A DNA stretch of 64,000 nucleotides from Rhodocytophaga rosea (lineage in GTDB: Bacteria > Bacteroidota > Bacteroidia > Cytophagales > 172606-1). Where the stretch lies: positions 7,912,501 through 7,976,500 of the forward strand of contig NZ_CP048222.1 of the NCBI RefSeq assembly GCF_010119975.1, read 5' to 3'. The translations under genes and the position numbers were made by a program. Under the pieces are notes generated by a model that saw only the letters and a list, made by a program, of their open reading frames with translations, was not told where the DNA came from and did not search any database. Numbering within the stretch: position 1 is the stretch's first letter; each line of letters opens with the position of its first letter. Positions 29,568 to 41,000 of this stretch are shown here, piece after piece.

Positions 29568-30281
29568 TTAATTCTGCGTTGCTTCCAGGATACAGGCAAG
29601 AACTTTTTCAGGGTCACAACCATTTAAACCGGCTCCCCAGCAGGCATTAAACTCAAGGATAAACCAGCCATTTTCTATAGTATACGCAATATCTGCAACC
29701 AATACTTTGGGTAGATCAGGATGATTATTTATAAAATCTGTTAAAAATTTTCTACCTTCCTCCAGATCAGCTGATCCTTCATATAATGCTAAATCTGCTA
29801 ATCTGCCATCCCATATAAAAGCTCTGGCTTCGGCATTAATTTCAATTATCTCAGAAAGCAAAACCTCTGTATCAGTATTAAGCCCTGTGATTTCAGTTGC
29901 TAAATATGATCGGTTTTTATACACATTTGCTTTGAATTGTTTGGGAAGTACCAGCTTAACAAAACGAGAAAAATCATTCTCAGTCAACTGAGCAATAGTT
30001 TTAATTGTTACTAATCTCTTAAGCCATTGTTGAGAAAGCCGGGCAATAAATGAATCGTCAGGAGAGATAAGCTGGACCTCAAAAACCTGGGCAACCACCT
30101 TTGCAAACGTGTCATTCCCATAAATAGCTATTTGTTTTCCTTCAAAATTGGCCGGTTTCTCCCAGAATTTTCCTAAACGCATTACGCTGCCTCCCAGGCG
30201 TTGAAAAGTAGAAGCTACCGTGTCTCTTTCAATATCCGATTTTTCAGGAATGAGAAGTGTCTTATTGAGAGATAAGTTCAA
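29568..30281 (-). CDS. ATP-grasp domain protein
   Basis: A 237-residue protein of the DUF4343/ATP-grasp type. The C-terminal half shows the ATP-grasp order: RAFIWDGRLADLALYEG, then VLVADIAYTIENGWFILEFNACWGAG, where the E-x-N pair at the end of a strand followed by a Gly loop is the usual metal-binding site. Such proteins ligate amino-containing groups to carboxylates; substrate unknown. A small conserved-looking ORF lies 60 bases upstream in the same direction and may share the transcript. Confidence 0.7.
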   Translation of the reverse strand: MNLSLNKTLLIPEKSDIERDTVASTFQRLGGSVMRLGKFWEKPANFEGKQIAIYGNDTFAKVVAQVFEVQLISPDDSFIARLSQQWLKRLVTIKTIAQLTENDFSRFVKLVLPKQFKANVYKNRSYLATEITGLNTDTEVLLSEIIEINAEARAFIWDGRLADLALYEGSADLEEGRKFLTDFINNHPDLPKVLVADIAYTIENGWFILEFNACWGAGLNGCDPEKVLACILEATQN

Positions 30282-30342
30282 ATTATTGTACTGATAGGGG
30301 TTTTGTAAGGTGCTATCTTACTATTTTAATTTAAGTATTGTT

Positions 30343-30552
30343 TTATTTTTTATGAAAAGTTTCTCTTACTACAATTCCTCTGATCTGATTGGAATGATTA
30401 TCCAGCCATACCTGGGCATAAAACGTGCCCAGCCAATATAAATTTACCCTGTATTTTCCTTCCCAGCTACTGTTGCAATACATCCCATGATTCCACACAT
30501 ATTGCGCTTTTTCTTTGAGGGGTAGAGGTATGAGTTCTGTCAGTGAGTGCAT
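30343..30552 (-). CDS. Small hypothetical protein (69 residues)
   Basis: A 69-residue soluble ORF with a dense aromatic pattern (YRVNLYWLGTFYAQVWLD) like small single-domain Bacteroidota proteins of unknown function that I recall with an L-Y-x-L-G-x-F-Y-x-E-V-W core. No motif gives a function. Same direction as, and 61 bases upstream of, the ATP-grasp gene. Confidence 0.55.
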   Translation of the reverse strand: MHSLTELIPLPLKEKAQYVWNHGMYCNSSWEGKYRVNLYWLGTFYAQVWLDNHSNQIRGIVVRETFHKK

Positions 30553-30820
30553 AAAATTTAGTATTATATAAGGGTTAAATCTGAAGAATGGTGTTGAGGA
30601 TTTCTTATGTGTTTAATGGAACGAGTCAGAAAAAGTAAACTATATAGATGTGTATTTTTGGTAGATACAACCGGAAAAAATAAAAGGTATATTCGATAAA
30701 AATAATTGATGCCTAAGGATAGTTACTACCAGTTGTTGACTTACATTCTAAAAATGAGTAAACTGGCTAACCTGTTTTATTTGGGTGAAATTTCTGCTTT
30801 TTAAACCTAACCTAAAACCT

Positions 30821-33004
30821 ATGAAATCCATCATTATTCTGTTTGAAAAAGGGAAGCAATATACAATGCACATCCTGTTGTATGGTACAGTATTGAGCTT
30901 TTTGTTAACATTCTATGCCTGTCAACCTTCCAATACAACGGCTTTACAGGTGAAAGAGGGAGAAATAGGAGGAGTGGTTACAGGTCCAAAAGGCCCGGAA
31001 GCAGGCGTTTGGGTTATTGCCGAAACAACAGACCTTCCTACCAAGTATGCCAAAATTGTAGTAACCGATGACAATGGCCGCTATCTTATTCCGGAACTTC
31101 CGTCTGCCAGTTATTCAGTTTGGGTACGGGGATATGGATTGGTAGATTCTCCGAAAAAAACGGCTAAACCTGGAAAAGAACTCAATTTAGAAGCAGTGGT
31201 AGCCCCTACGCCACAAGCCGCTGCCGAGTATTATCCGGCAGGGTACTGGTTTTCTCTATTGAATGTGCCTGATAAAAATAATTTTGCTGCGGAAGGGGCA
31301 GAAGGCAATGGATTTTCACCCATGTTAGGTACACAGGCAAAATTCCTTTCAAATATTAAATCAGGTACTTGCCTGGCTTGTCATCAATTGGGAAGCCAGG
31401 GAACCAGGAAACTGAGTGAATCACTGGGCACATTTAAGTCTCCGGTGGAAGCCTGGGAACGGCGTTTGCAATCAGGCCAGGCGGGCGCTATTATGACTTC
31501 TGCTATTCATCAGGTTGGACGAGATGGAACCTTAAAGATGTTTGCCGACTGGACAGAACGCATTAAAGCTGGTGAATTACCTCCGGCACCTCCCAGGCCG
31601 CAGGGAATCGAGCGAAATGTAGTGATTACCCAGTGGGATTGGGCAGATCCAAAAGCATACCTGCATGATGTAGTTTCTACAGACCGCAGAAACCCTACTG
31701 TAAATGCCAATGGACCAGTGTATGGAGCCCTGGAAGTAAGTGCCGATTATATACCCGTGTTAGATCCTAAAACACATACAACCAGCCGTATTCCTCTTAC
31801 CGTTCGCGATACCAGTACACCTTCGTCTTCGGGCGTAGTCATGCAGCCTTCTCCATATTGGGGAACAGAAGCGATCTGGAACAGCAAGACCAATGTACAC
31901 AACCCCATGCTGGATGAAAAGGGACGTTTATGGATTACGGCTACGGTTCGCCCTGCTGATAATCCGGATTGCTGTAAAACAGGTTCTGATCTACCTTCAG
32001 CTAAACTTTTTCCGGTAAACAGGGCAGGCCGCCATCTGGGTTTTTATGATCCTGCCACTAAAAAATATACCCATATCAGTACCTGTTTCAGCACACACCA
32101 CCTGATGTTTGCCGAAGACCAGAATAATACACTCTGGACAAGTGGTGGTGGGGAAGTGATAGGCTGGCTGAATACCAAACAATACCTGGAAACCGGTGAT
32201 GAAGAAAAATCACAAGGATGGACTGCCCTTATTCTGGATGCAAATGGAAACGGTAAACGGGATGAATATGTGGAACCAAAAGATTCAATAGATCCCAAAA
32301 AAGACAAGCGGATTGCCAAAGGGCTGTATTCTGTTGCTCCGGCACCAGATGGTTCTGTATGGGGATCTACTCTCGGCTATCCAGGTGGCATTATCCGACT
32401 CAATCCAGGTGCTAATCCTCCTGAAACAGCACTGGTAGAATATTATGAACTGCCTCTGGATGCGAAAGGGGCACCTATTGAAGGATTTTCTCCCAGGGGA
32501 ATGGATATAGACCGCAATGGCATTGCCTGGGTAGCTCTGGCGAGTGGCCATATGGCTAGCTTCGATAGGAAGAAGTGTGGTACGCTCAATGGGCCTAACG
32601 CAACAGGCCAGCACTGTGCTGAAGGCTGGACTTTTTATACAGAACCTTTGCCACAATTAAAGGGAGTAAATTACAAAGGTAGTGCTGAGTCCAGCTATTA
32701 TACCTGGGTAGATCAATTCAATACCTTTGGTCTGGGAGAAAACACTCCAATCAATACCGGAAATGAGTCTGAAGGATTACTGGCACTTAAAGATGGAAAA
32801 TGGGTGGTTCTCCGGGTACCTTATCCGATGGGTTTTTATACCAAATGGATGGATGGGCGCATTGATGATCCGAAAGCAGGCTGGAAAGGAAAAGGATTGT
32901 GGGCCACTATCAGTACAAGAGCACCTTTTCATATGGAAGGAGGTAAAGGTAATACAAGCAAAGTATTTAAATTCCAGTTACGTCCTGATCCACTGGCAAG
33001 GTAA
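30821..33004 (+). CDS. Lipoprotein with carboxypeptidase-like regulatory domain, CxxCH haem motif and Vgb-like beta-propeller
   Basis: The ATG at 30821 (MKSIIILFEKGKQ) gives 727 residues; an upstream GTG is less likely. The signal segment ends in LTFYACQPSN, suggesting lipidation at the Cys. A carboxypeptidase-regulatory-like beta-sandwich follows (GEIGGVVTGPKGPEAGVWV to LPSASYSVWVRGYG). A single haem-c motif CLACH begins at residue 184. The rest carries repeated propeller-like blades (GLYSVAPAPDGSVWGSTLGY, GMDIDRNGIAWVALASGHM) similar to virginiamycin-B-lyase/streptogramin-lyase propellers. A periplasmic or outer-membrane redox or substrate-oxidising role is plausible; substrate unknown. No electron-transfer partner gene is adjacent. 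Confidence 0.75.
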   Translation: MKSIIILFEKGKQYTMHILLYGTVLSFLLTFYACQPSNTTALQVKEGEIGGVVTGPKGPEAGVWVIAETTDLPTKYAKIVVTDDNGRYLIPELPSASYSVWVRGYGLVDSPKKTAKPGKELNLEAVVAPTPQAAAEYYPAGYWFSLLNVPDKNNFAAEGAEGNGFSPMLGTQAKFLSNIKSGTCLACHQLGSQGTRKLSESLGTFKSPVEAWERRLQSGQAGAIMTSAIHQVGRDGTLKMFADWTERIKAGELPPAPPRPQGIERNVVITQWDWADPKAYLHDVVSTDRRNPTVNANGPVYGALEVSADYIPVLDPKTHTTSRIPLTVRDTSTPSSSGVVMQPSPYWGTEAIWNSKTNVHNPMLDEKGRLWITATVRPADNPDCCKTGSDLPSAKLFPVNRAGRHLGFYDPATKKYTHISTCFSTHHLMFAEDQNNTLWTSGGGEVIGWLNTKQYLETGDEEKSQGWTALILDANGNGKRDEYVEPKDSIDPKKDKRIAKGLYSVAPAPDGSVWGSTLGYPGGIIRLNPGANPPETALVEYYELPLDAKGAPIEGFSPRGMDIDRNGIAWVALASGHMASFDRKKCGTLNGPNATGQHCAEGWTFYTEPLPQLKGVNYKGSAESSYYTWVDQFNTFGLGENTPINTGNESEGLLALKDGKWVVLRVPYPMGFYTKWMDGRIDDPKAGWKGKGLWATISTRAPFHMEGGKGNTSKVFKFQLRPDPLAR

Positions 33005-33087
33005 AATGAATACTGCTGATTCTAGATTTATACCAATCTGAATACTTATAAATGTTTTTTTAACTTATCAAAAGCAAATAAATACTT

Positions 33088-33672
33088 ATGATACGAACTA
33101 GCAAATGGCCAGAAAAATTATTCTGGTTTTCAGAATCAGTTGGGTTTTTCAAGGCAAACTTCTTTACAATTTTTGGACTTGGGCTCGTAGCGGCGATTGG
33201 ACGGGCCGTACAGATGAAAGCATTTGGACCTATTTCGCCTTCTTCGAATGTAATACTGGAAATAGTAATAGAATCTGCCAGGGTGCTTATATTTTTATAT
33301 GCGCTGGGTTTATCAAATGTCCGGAGTGGCTTTACAAAGTTAATCAGGATATTTTCCAGCTCAGATAGCCGAAAGAAAAGCTGGTATACGGCCTTCCAAA
33401 AATTAAAAAATCAGTGGCTGAGCCTGTTAACTAATATGACCGTTTTTCTTTTATCTGCCTGGGTTATTAACTTTCTCATTGATTACGCCGCCTATCAAAC
33501 TTGCCTGTATGCTACCCTAAAATCAAACCAGATTATTTCTGATCAGGCTTCAGTGTGGGCTTTTATATTATTCTTTAAAAATATATCGGTTATCCCTTTT
33601 ACATTGGTTTTCAATGCCTTGTTTTTGTTATGGATTACAAATAAGTTGACTATTGGTAAACAAGAATCATAA
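33088..33672 (+). CDS. Small integral membrane protein, unknown
   Basis: A 194-residue protein with about four hydrophobic segments (around 22-40, 58-74, 112-130, 155-185) separated by a basic loop (SSSDSRKKSWYTAFQKLKNQW). No family recognised. It follows the cytochrome lipoprotein by 83 bases in the same direction, so cotranscription is possible. Confidence 0.6.
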   Translation: MIRTSKWPEKLFWFSESVGFFKANFFTIFGLGLVAAIGRAVQMKAFGPISPSSNVILEIVIESARVLIFLYALGLSNVRSGFTKLIRIFSSSDSRKKSWYTAFQKLKNQWLSLLTNMTVFLLSAWVINFLIDYAAYQTCLYATLKSNQIISDQASVWAFILFFKNISVIPFTLVFNALFLLWITNKLTIGKQES

Positions 33673-33755
33673 ACCTACAAAGCAGCGATTATTTCAATAA
33701 TTACAAGGGAAATTCATAAATAAAACCTTGTAAGATTGAATAATAAAACAGCTAT

Positions 33756-34560
33756 AGCCTGAAAAGCTAATAGGCCATCATCCAACTGATTCCAGTTGAT
33801 TTTAGTAAGTGTTTTTATCATAAAACCTCTACCAGAATCAAAGCTGGCGCAGTGGCAATATGGACAGGACTGAAAGGTAGGGAGAAGGAAATAGAAAAGC
33901 AGCTACAATCGCAATCAGACTGGTTTTGTATCCCTATTCATCGAATAATTGAGCGGCTTCTGCTAAGCCTACAAAAGTAGATAGACTTCAACCAAATCTG
34001 TAAAAACAAAGTCAAAAATCACTGGCCATACCGCCAACTACAGCGATTCTGCAAAGTCCGGTTTTATTATAAGGCTATAATCAGGCATGGAGCAAAGCCT
34101 TTCCACTCTACCAATGGTGTATCAATCTCCATCCACCTAATAGAATAGCCGCTTATAGGTATAATTAAAGGTATAAAAAGCCCGATTCCGGAAGCAATGG
34201 CATATCTGGGTTCTGGGGAATTGCTTTAACACTAAGGGTCCGGATATTAAATACAGATTTTAAAAGAAATAGGATGCCTAACCAGAAACGGCAAAGCTAC
34301 CTCCCAGCGAATGCCCATTCCTATGCAGTATAAGTAAAGAAAGCATGAAGTCCCATGCCTGGGCTACTAGTATAGGATTTCTGCCATACCCACCCATCGG
34401 CAGGCTGCAACAAATAGACTAATGTAGTTGCCATAAGTACTCCACTGAATGGTAAACCAGCCTGACTTAAAATCAATGAGTTTACTACAATGATATACAT
34501 CGAAGCCAGAAATGAACTGATGCCTGCACCAATTATTGTCTTTAAGGATGGCTTTTAATA
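33756..34560 (-). pseudogene. Decayed AzgA/NCS2-type purine permease
   Basis: No ORF survives, but three minus-strand frames together give a collinear AzgA-family sequence. From the N-terminal side: ISSFLASMYIIVVNSLILSQ followed by AGLPFSGVLMATTLV, PGMGLHAFFTYT, then in another frame GMGIRWEVAL, then FLLKSVFNIRTLSVKAIPQN, then RYAIASGIGLFIP, and after a central loss FVGLAEAAQLFDE (from near 33990) and HIATAPALILV (about 33867-33826), ending with IKTLTKINWNQ. Intact relatives are about 430 residues; this covers roughly 60 percent, with several stops, frameshifts and at least one deletion. Function was import of adenine, guanine or hypoxanthine. Identification rests on pattern memory. Confidence 0.75.
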
Positions 34561-35088
34561 CGATGGCTAAGTTGAGTCAGCCTAAGTTAACGTGAACTAT
34601 GGATTAGCGAAAGCAAAAGGGCTCAAATATGTTCATCAAAATTATTAGATAATTGCTGGGATTCACCACGCATGGTTTAAAATAGGCTATATCAATACTT
34701 CAAATATTCATAAAGTCAATAGTAGCTTATTACGGAAAGCGTATTTGAAGTATTGATCAGATTGAATTCAGCTTTAAAGCGAATTGATTAAGGACCCCAC
34801 CTACGTAAGGTTATAGGCATCTTGTAAAAAGAAATAATAGATGGAATGATTTCTTTTGATTAGGAACAAAGAAATATACACTGATAACCAAAGGATTATG
34901 GAAAACACCATTTTCTTAATATCTAAGCCCATAAGCCTAATTATCATTATACCATTTATAGCATTGTTCTGATTGTTTCTAATAGAAATGAACTAGCCCT
35001 TTATCTCTTTAGATGAGGATAACGAGGTAAGAATCAATGATAAACATTCAATTAAACACTATTTGCTAATACTTTTTTATCCATAACT
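34561..35088. other. Gap without genes, with a 16-bp inverted repeat
   Basis: Between the permease fossil and the giant surface protein no ORF survives. ATCAATACTTCAAATA (34691-34706) is exactly complementary to TATTTGAAGTATTGAT (34742-34757), spaced by 35 bases. The region could hold decayed mobile DNA, but no transposase fragment or target-site duplication was recognised. Confidence 0.5.
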
Positions 35089-38000
35089 ATGACACAAATT
35101 TACCAAACCTTAATGCCTGACTTAAGGAACATAAAAAGGCCGGTAATAGGCTTGTTGAGTATTATATTAACGTTACTATTAATAGAATCAAGTTATGGGC
35201 AGGCTACCTACGACTGGCAAGGAGGTAATAATTCATGGGCTACTGGTAACAAATGGAGCCCTAATAGAAATAGCCCAAATACTGCAGATACACTTATTAT
35301 CAAAAATGGGGGAACGGTTACTTTAACCAATATTCCTACTCAAAACGTTGGGCAGATACGGATTAAGAATAATACCTATGCTATTCTTCAGGCTAATACT
35401 TCTGGAAACACTCTTACTATTGGAGGGGGAACAGGCCCAGATTTAATTGTAGAGGCTGGTTCAACACTTGAAATTAATACAACAAATGGTTTAAATATCA
35501 AGCTAGCAGCTGGAGCCACGGCATATATTGGTGGGAATATCATATTCAGTGGAAATACAAGTGCAGCAAGTCCTCATTCATTGGATGCAAATGATGCCGG
35601 CGCTATTGTTTTTAAAAATGGATCTTCATTTACCCAGAATAGTACGGGTAATGCTTTTACTTCTACGGGAACCAATGAAACTGTGGTATTTGAAAGTGGG
35701 TCGACTTATATTCAACAAAGCGGAGCAAATCCGTTTGCAAAAGCAATCCCTAATTCTAAGATAAAATTTAATACAGGTAGCTTGTATAGTCACCGTCAAA
35801 CAAGTTTCGAACCTTCATTTGCAGGAAGAACATATGCTAACTTTGAAATCAATGCTCCGGGCTATACTCAGACTTCCATCGGTACAAATGGATTAACGGT
35901 TGATAATTTTTCAGTAGTTAATGTGAGTACTATGACAGTAAATCTAACTGGCGGTATTAATATAAAGGGAAATCTTTCTGTACAAACAGGGACTCTTACC
36001 TTTAATCCTTCTTCTGCAAATATAATCACCTTTGGTGGTTCCGGAAATCAGAATATAACAGGTAGTGGCATATTAAGTTTTAATTCTAATACTACTGTTG
36101 CCATGCCTGGTATAGTTACCTTACAAAAGGATCAAACAATTGGCGGGCCTTTAAATGTAGATGGTACACTCAAATTTGACGGAACCACAGCCAGAACGCT
36201 TACGCTTACCGGAAATATGTCTGGGTTGGGTACCATTGATATGAGTGGAGGAAGTCTGGCCCATATATTAAATATAGGCGCTTCATCAAATTCTATTGCG
36301 AATCTTATCAACTCGGGTACTTGTAATAGCACAATCAACTATAATGGTACTGGCAACCAGGTTGTGATGTCAGGTGTAGATTATGCTAATTTAACTATTT
36401 CCGGAGGAGGTATAAAATCGCTTGCCGCTGCTGTGAGTGTTTGTAATGCACTAACAATTAACACCGGAGCAACGCTAACCTTAAGTGGTTTTGATGCAAC
36501 AGTAGATGGAAACACCTCGGTTGCAGGTACATTAAACGCAGGTCTTTCCTCAGTAATGGGAACAAGCTCATTCACGCTGAGTGGAACGATTATAACTGCT
36601 TCACCAGATGGTATCAATTCGGGCACAAGTGTAGGAAGTATACGGGTAAGTGGCACAAGAACGCTTACTTCAGGTTCATTCACGTATAATGGCACTGCTC
36701 CTCAGGTTACCGGAAATGGAATACCGGGCACTGTGATAAATTTCACAATTAATAATACAGCTGCTACTCCAACTGTAAGCTTATCTCAAAATTTGAATGT
36801 GTCTGGTTTAGCCACATTTACCGCAGGTGCCTTATCTATTGGCAGTAATACGCTTTCCTTGAATGGATCTACTTTTATTGGCAGCGGTACGATTATGGGA
36901 GGAACAACATCAAGTTTAATCATTGGAGGATCGTCAGGAGTTAATATAGATATACCTATTATTACTAATGGCCTGTTGAATTTGACCGTTAATAAAGGTG
37001 GCATAAATAATGGAGGGATACTTCGCCCAGCAGGTAACGTTACTATTTATAATGGAGGTACATTAAGTTTATTATCTGGATATATTACCAACTCAAACAC
37101 GATAACGATGGGTGAAGATGGTAATGCTATCACCAATATTATACGTAGAGGTGATATTTCAGCTATATTTGCTGCTCCCACTTTTAATAATAGAGTGAAT
37201 GTAACCTATACAGGAGCCACTACATATAGCCCTCAGCCCAATACAGGGCCAGAACTACCTACTTCTTCAACAGCCTTAAATAACCTAACAATTGGAACAG
37301 GACCTGCCATTTTGGTTACGCTTGGATCTAGTGCAACACCTGTTGTAAATGGAAGTTTTACAATTAATACAAGTTCTGCTACAACCGGTCTAAATCTAAA
37401 TGGTAGAACTTTAACTATTAATGGAAATTATTCGAATATTTCATCTGGTACATTTACAGGTTCTTCCACATCGTCTATTATTATCAATGGAGACAATAAA
37501 AATGTTAATGGAAATATACGATTTAATCAGACTTCGTCCGCAAGTAGAAGTCTTCAAAACTTTACCTTAAATCGTACAGGTACCGGTTCAGCCTTTACAA
37601 TAATTACAAATGCAGAGATTACAAATGCATATATTACGAGCGGAACACTTACAGCTTCGGGAACCGATATTTATATTGCATCAGCCTCTATTGAAGCGAA
37701 TGGAAAGTTTATCAATAACACAACAGCTGTTCCTGCTGTTTTTCCAACCTCTACTACTTCTCGAGCTTTTAACAATACTAGTGCTGGTACAATTACAGGT
37801 TCATCCATAGTAAACAAGTTTGACAGATATCAGGCTTCTGCTGATGCTGGTAATATTATAACAAACACAGCCAGCGACATTACTTTTGTCAGAAACGGTC
37901 AAGGCAGTGTATATGCTTTCAGAAATAAATTGTTCAGCCCGGTTCCTAATACGGCAGTAATTCAATTCCAACTTGGAGTGAATTCTACAGTACAGAATAC

Positions 38001-41000
38001 AAGTGGAGCAGGAACGCTGATGTTGGGTAGTAATTTAGGAGATGATGCCTTAAAACCAACGGCTGCTGCCCGCTTGCAATTCAATCTGACTACTATAAAC
38101 AACAAGATTTCTGTCACCAGCCCTGATGGTACTCCTTACACCAGTGCAGATAATTTGAACCTGGGACAAAATTTTACCTGGGTGATTAATAATTCAGGTG
38201 CCCCTATAAATTATACCGGCCCTGATGGAAACAGTTACAATTTAGCTACTGGTTTGAGCGAATTATGGCATAATACCACTAGATTAGCAAATAACCTTCA
38301 GTTCCAAGATGTAAGCCAGACCATCAATCAAATCAAGTTTGTAATGGATGATGGTACTGGTAGTATTAGTTTAAAAAACTTACGCATTAATCCATTAGCT
38401 ACTATCAATACAGCCTCTATGGCTTGTTATACGGCAGGATATACACTTAATGTTGATTATACTGCAACATATCCAGGTACAGTTACTGCTGCTACAGCAA
38501 GTTTTAATGAGGGTAATGAGTTCAGAGTTCAACTTTCAGATGTTAACGGGAACTTTAATAGTGGATCTCTAATAATTGGTGGAACTAATATTAAGTCTAC
38601 TGCTGCAAGTGGTACGGTGCAGGCACTCATTCCTGCCTATTATCTGGGTACTAATTATAGATATAGAGTAATCAGCACTGATCTAAGTATACAAACTGGA
38701 ATAAATAATGGGGTAAGTATGTATTTTGTATCCCCAGGCTTGTCTCAGTCTATGCTTCCTTCTGGTAATGGCCCTATGCTTACCGCTAATACGGCTGAAA
38801 GTGCATTAACAGGAACAATAGTTACTACTACTTTGAGTAATGTTGTCACGGGCGTGGGAACTTCTTTCACTTCACAAATTTCTGTTGGAAAATTGTTGAA
38901 AAGATCGAGCGATAATCAGGTAATAGGTACGGTACAATCGATTACAAATAACAATTCGCTGGTTTTAACAAGTAATGCGGCTTCTACAAATGCAGCCATA
39001 TCTTTTAAAACTTCATCAGCTACCAGCTTCCAGTGGGGATACCGTACTTCTTCAGGCTCAGGGTTTACAGCCATTCCGGGTGCTACAGGACAAACCTATA
39101 CCCCAACAGGGTCACACTTTGCCTCAGGAAATCCGGGCACTTATTATGTGGTATGCCAGATTAGTATTGGAAGCTGTATCAACACAATCACCAATGAAGT
39201 AATTATTTATATTAATTGTACAACCGGCCCTACAAATTATATCACCAATGGTAAATTCGACAATACCTTAACTGGGAAAGTTTCGGCAAGTACGGGATCT
39301 ACTACAGTTACAGGTACGGGAACTTCGTTTACTACGCAACTTAGGGTGGGAAGGCGTTTATACAGTAGTCCGGATTCTTTGTTAGGGACAATATCTTCAA
39401 TTACCAGTAACACACAATTAACATTAACAGCTAACTCCAAATATAGTGTTGCTAATAAAGATTATTTAACAAATTATTACAACCTTCCTTTGGTTGGAAC
39501 TATTACTACTAATACTGCAAGCACTACTGTTACCGGCACAAACACACGTTTTACCGAGCAAGTAAATGTGGGTGACCAAATCATGAGAAATGATAACAGT
39601 GTGTTAGGTACTGTCGCTTCAATAACAAACAATACCACGTTAATTCTTACTGGAAATGCCTCTTCCAGTAACACTAATATTAAATTCAAATCAAATTTTA
39701 ATAGCGCATTATATACTGGAACGATTACAACCAATACAGCTAGTACAACTGTTACTGGGTCCGGAACTTCATTTAATACACAAATTAAAGTAGGCGATTT
39801 GATTAAAAGAGCTGATAACACGTTAATAGGCACGGTTGCATCTATTGCTAATGCTACATCTCTCACACTTGTCTCCAATGCAATATCTAGCAATACTGGT
39901 ATTGCCTACGGTTCTAACCCGGCTTCGTTTGGCAACAGTGGAGTAGGATTTAATACAAATTATATTTACACAGCCAATAATTTATATCCTGAGGGATTAT
40001 ATTCAATAGGAACAGATCCGAATTATTATCATAATGCTTTTTGTAATGCGTCTGGGAATAACATGCTTATTGCTAATGCGGATGCTTCGAATACCAGGAT
40101 AGTGTGGTCACAGACTTTGTCTGGCTTATCTCCAAATACCAACTATGTGCTTACCTTTAACGCCATAAGTTTAGCAGGCCCTGCGAATAGCTTAGTGTTT
40201 GGAATGTATATTAACTGTAACCGGGTAGGAGAGGATATCATATCAGGATTTACCGGCAATTGTAGTTGGGCAAAATATTCTATACAGATTAATTCAGGTA
40301 GTTTAACAACTTTTGATTTAGCGATTGCTAATATTAGTTCTGCCGCTTCCGGCAATGATATTGGAATAGATGATATTGAATTTTATCAATGTAGTGCGGT
40401 TCTTGCCGTACCATTCGCTCCGGCAAATACGTTTAAATGGAGAGGTTTTTCAACAAACTGGTTCAATTCTGATAACTGGGGTGTTTGTCCTGGACTGTTG
40501 CCTACCTGCGCAGATGATGTGGATATTCCGGCGAATGCACCTAATTATCCTATCATCAATGCGAATGGTGCAGTAGCCCGTACTGTAAATATAGATGCTG
40601 GCGGAGCACTTACTATCAATGCCGACCGTAATCTGAATGTGTGTGGAGATATTATTAATAACGGTACAATTACTAATTTAACGTCTGCAAGCAATGCTGC
40701 TACAATTACATTTATCAGTTACAGTACTGCTACACTGGCACCATCTCCAATACCCACCAAACAAACAGTGAGTGGTATAAGTCCATTTACAAAAGTTGTC
40801 ATCAACCAGAACCCAGTACTTTCCGGTGGAGTAACGCTGGCAAATGATGCTACAATTAACACTAATCTGGACATCAAAACTAACAATACTTTAACACTGA
40901 ACGGGAATACTCTTACCCTCAATGGAGATATTTCTTCCAGTACAGGTACTATTACTGGAGGCAATACTTCACGTTTAATTATCAATGGGACAGGAGATGC

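Noticed and set aside
34561-34690. Insertion-sequence remnant
   Set aside because: The sequence has an IS-end flavour, but no transposase fragment, paired terminal repeats or target duplication could be recognised.
39237-39893. Antisense ORFs across the surface-protein repeats
   Set aside because: The repetitive ACT/GGT codons lack antisense stops; the Val/Leu-rich products mirror the repeats and are not genes.
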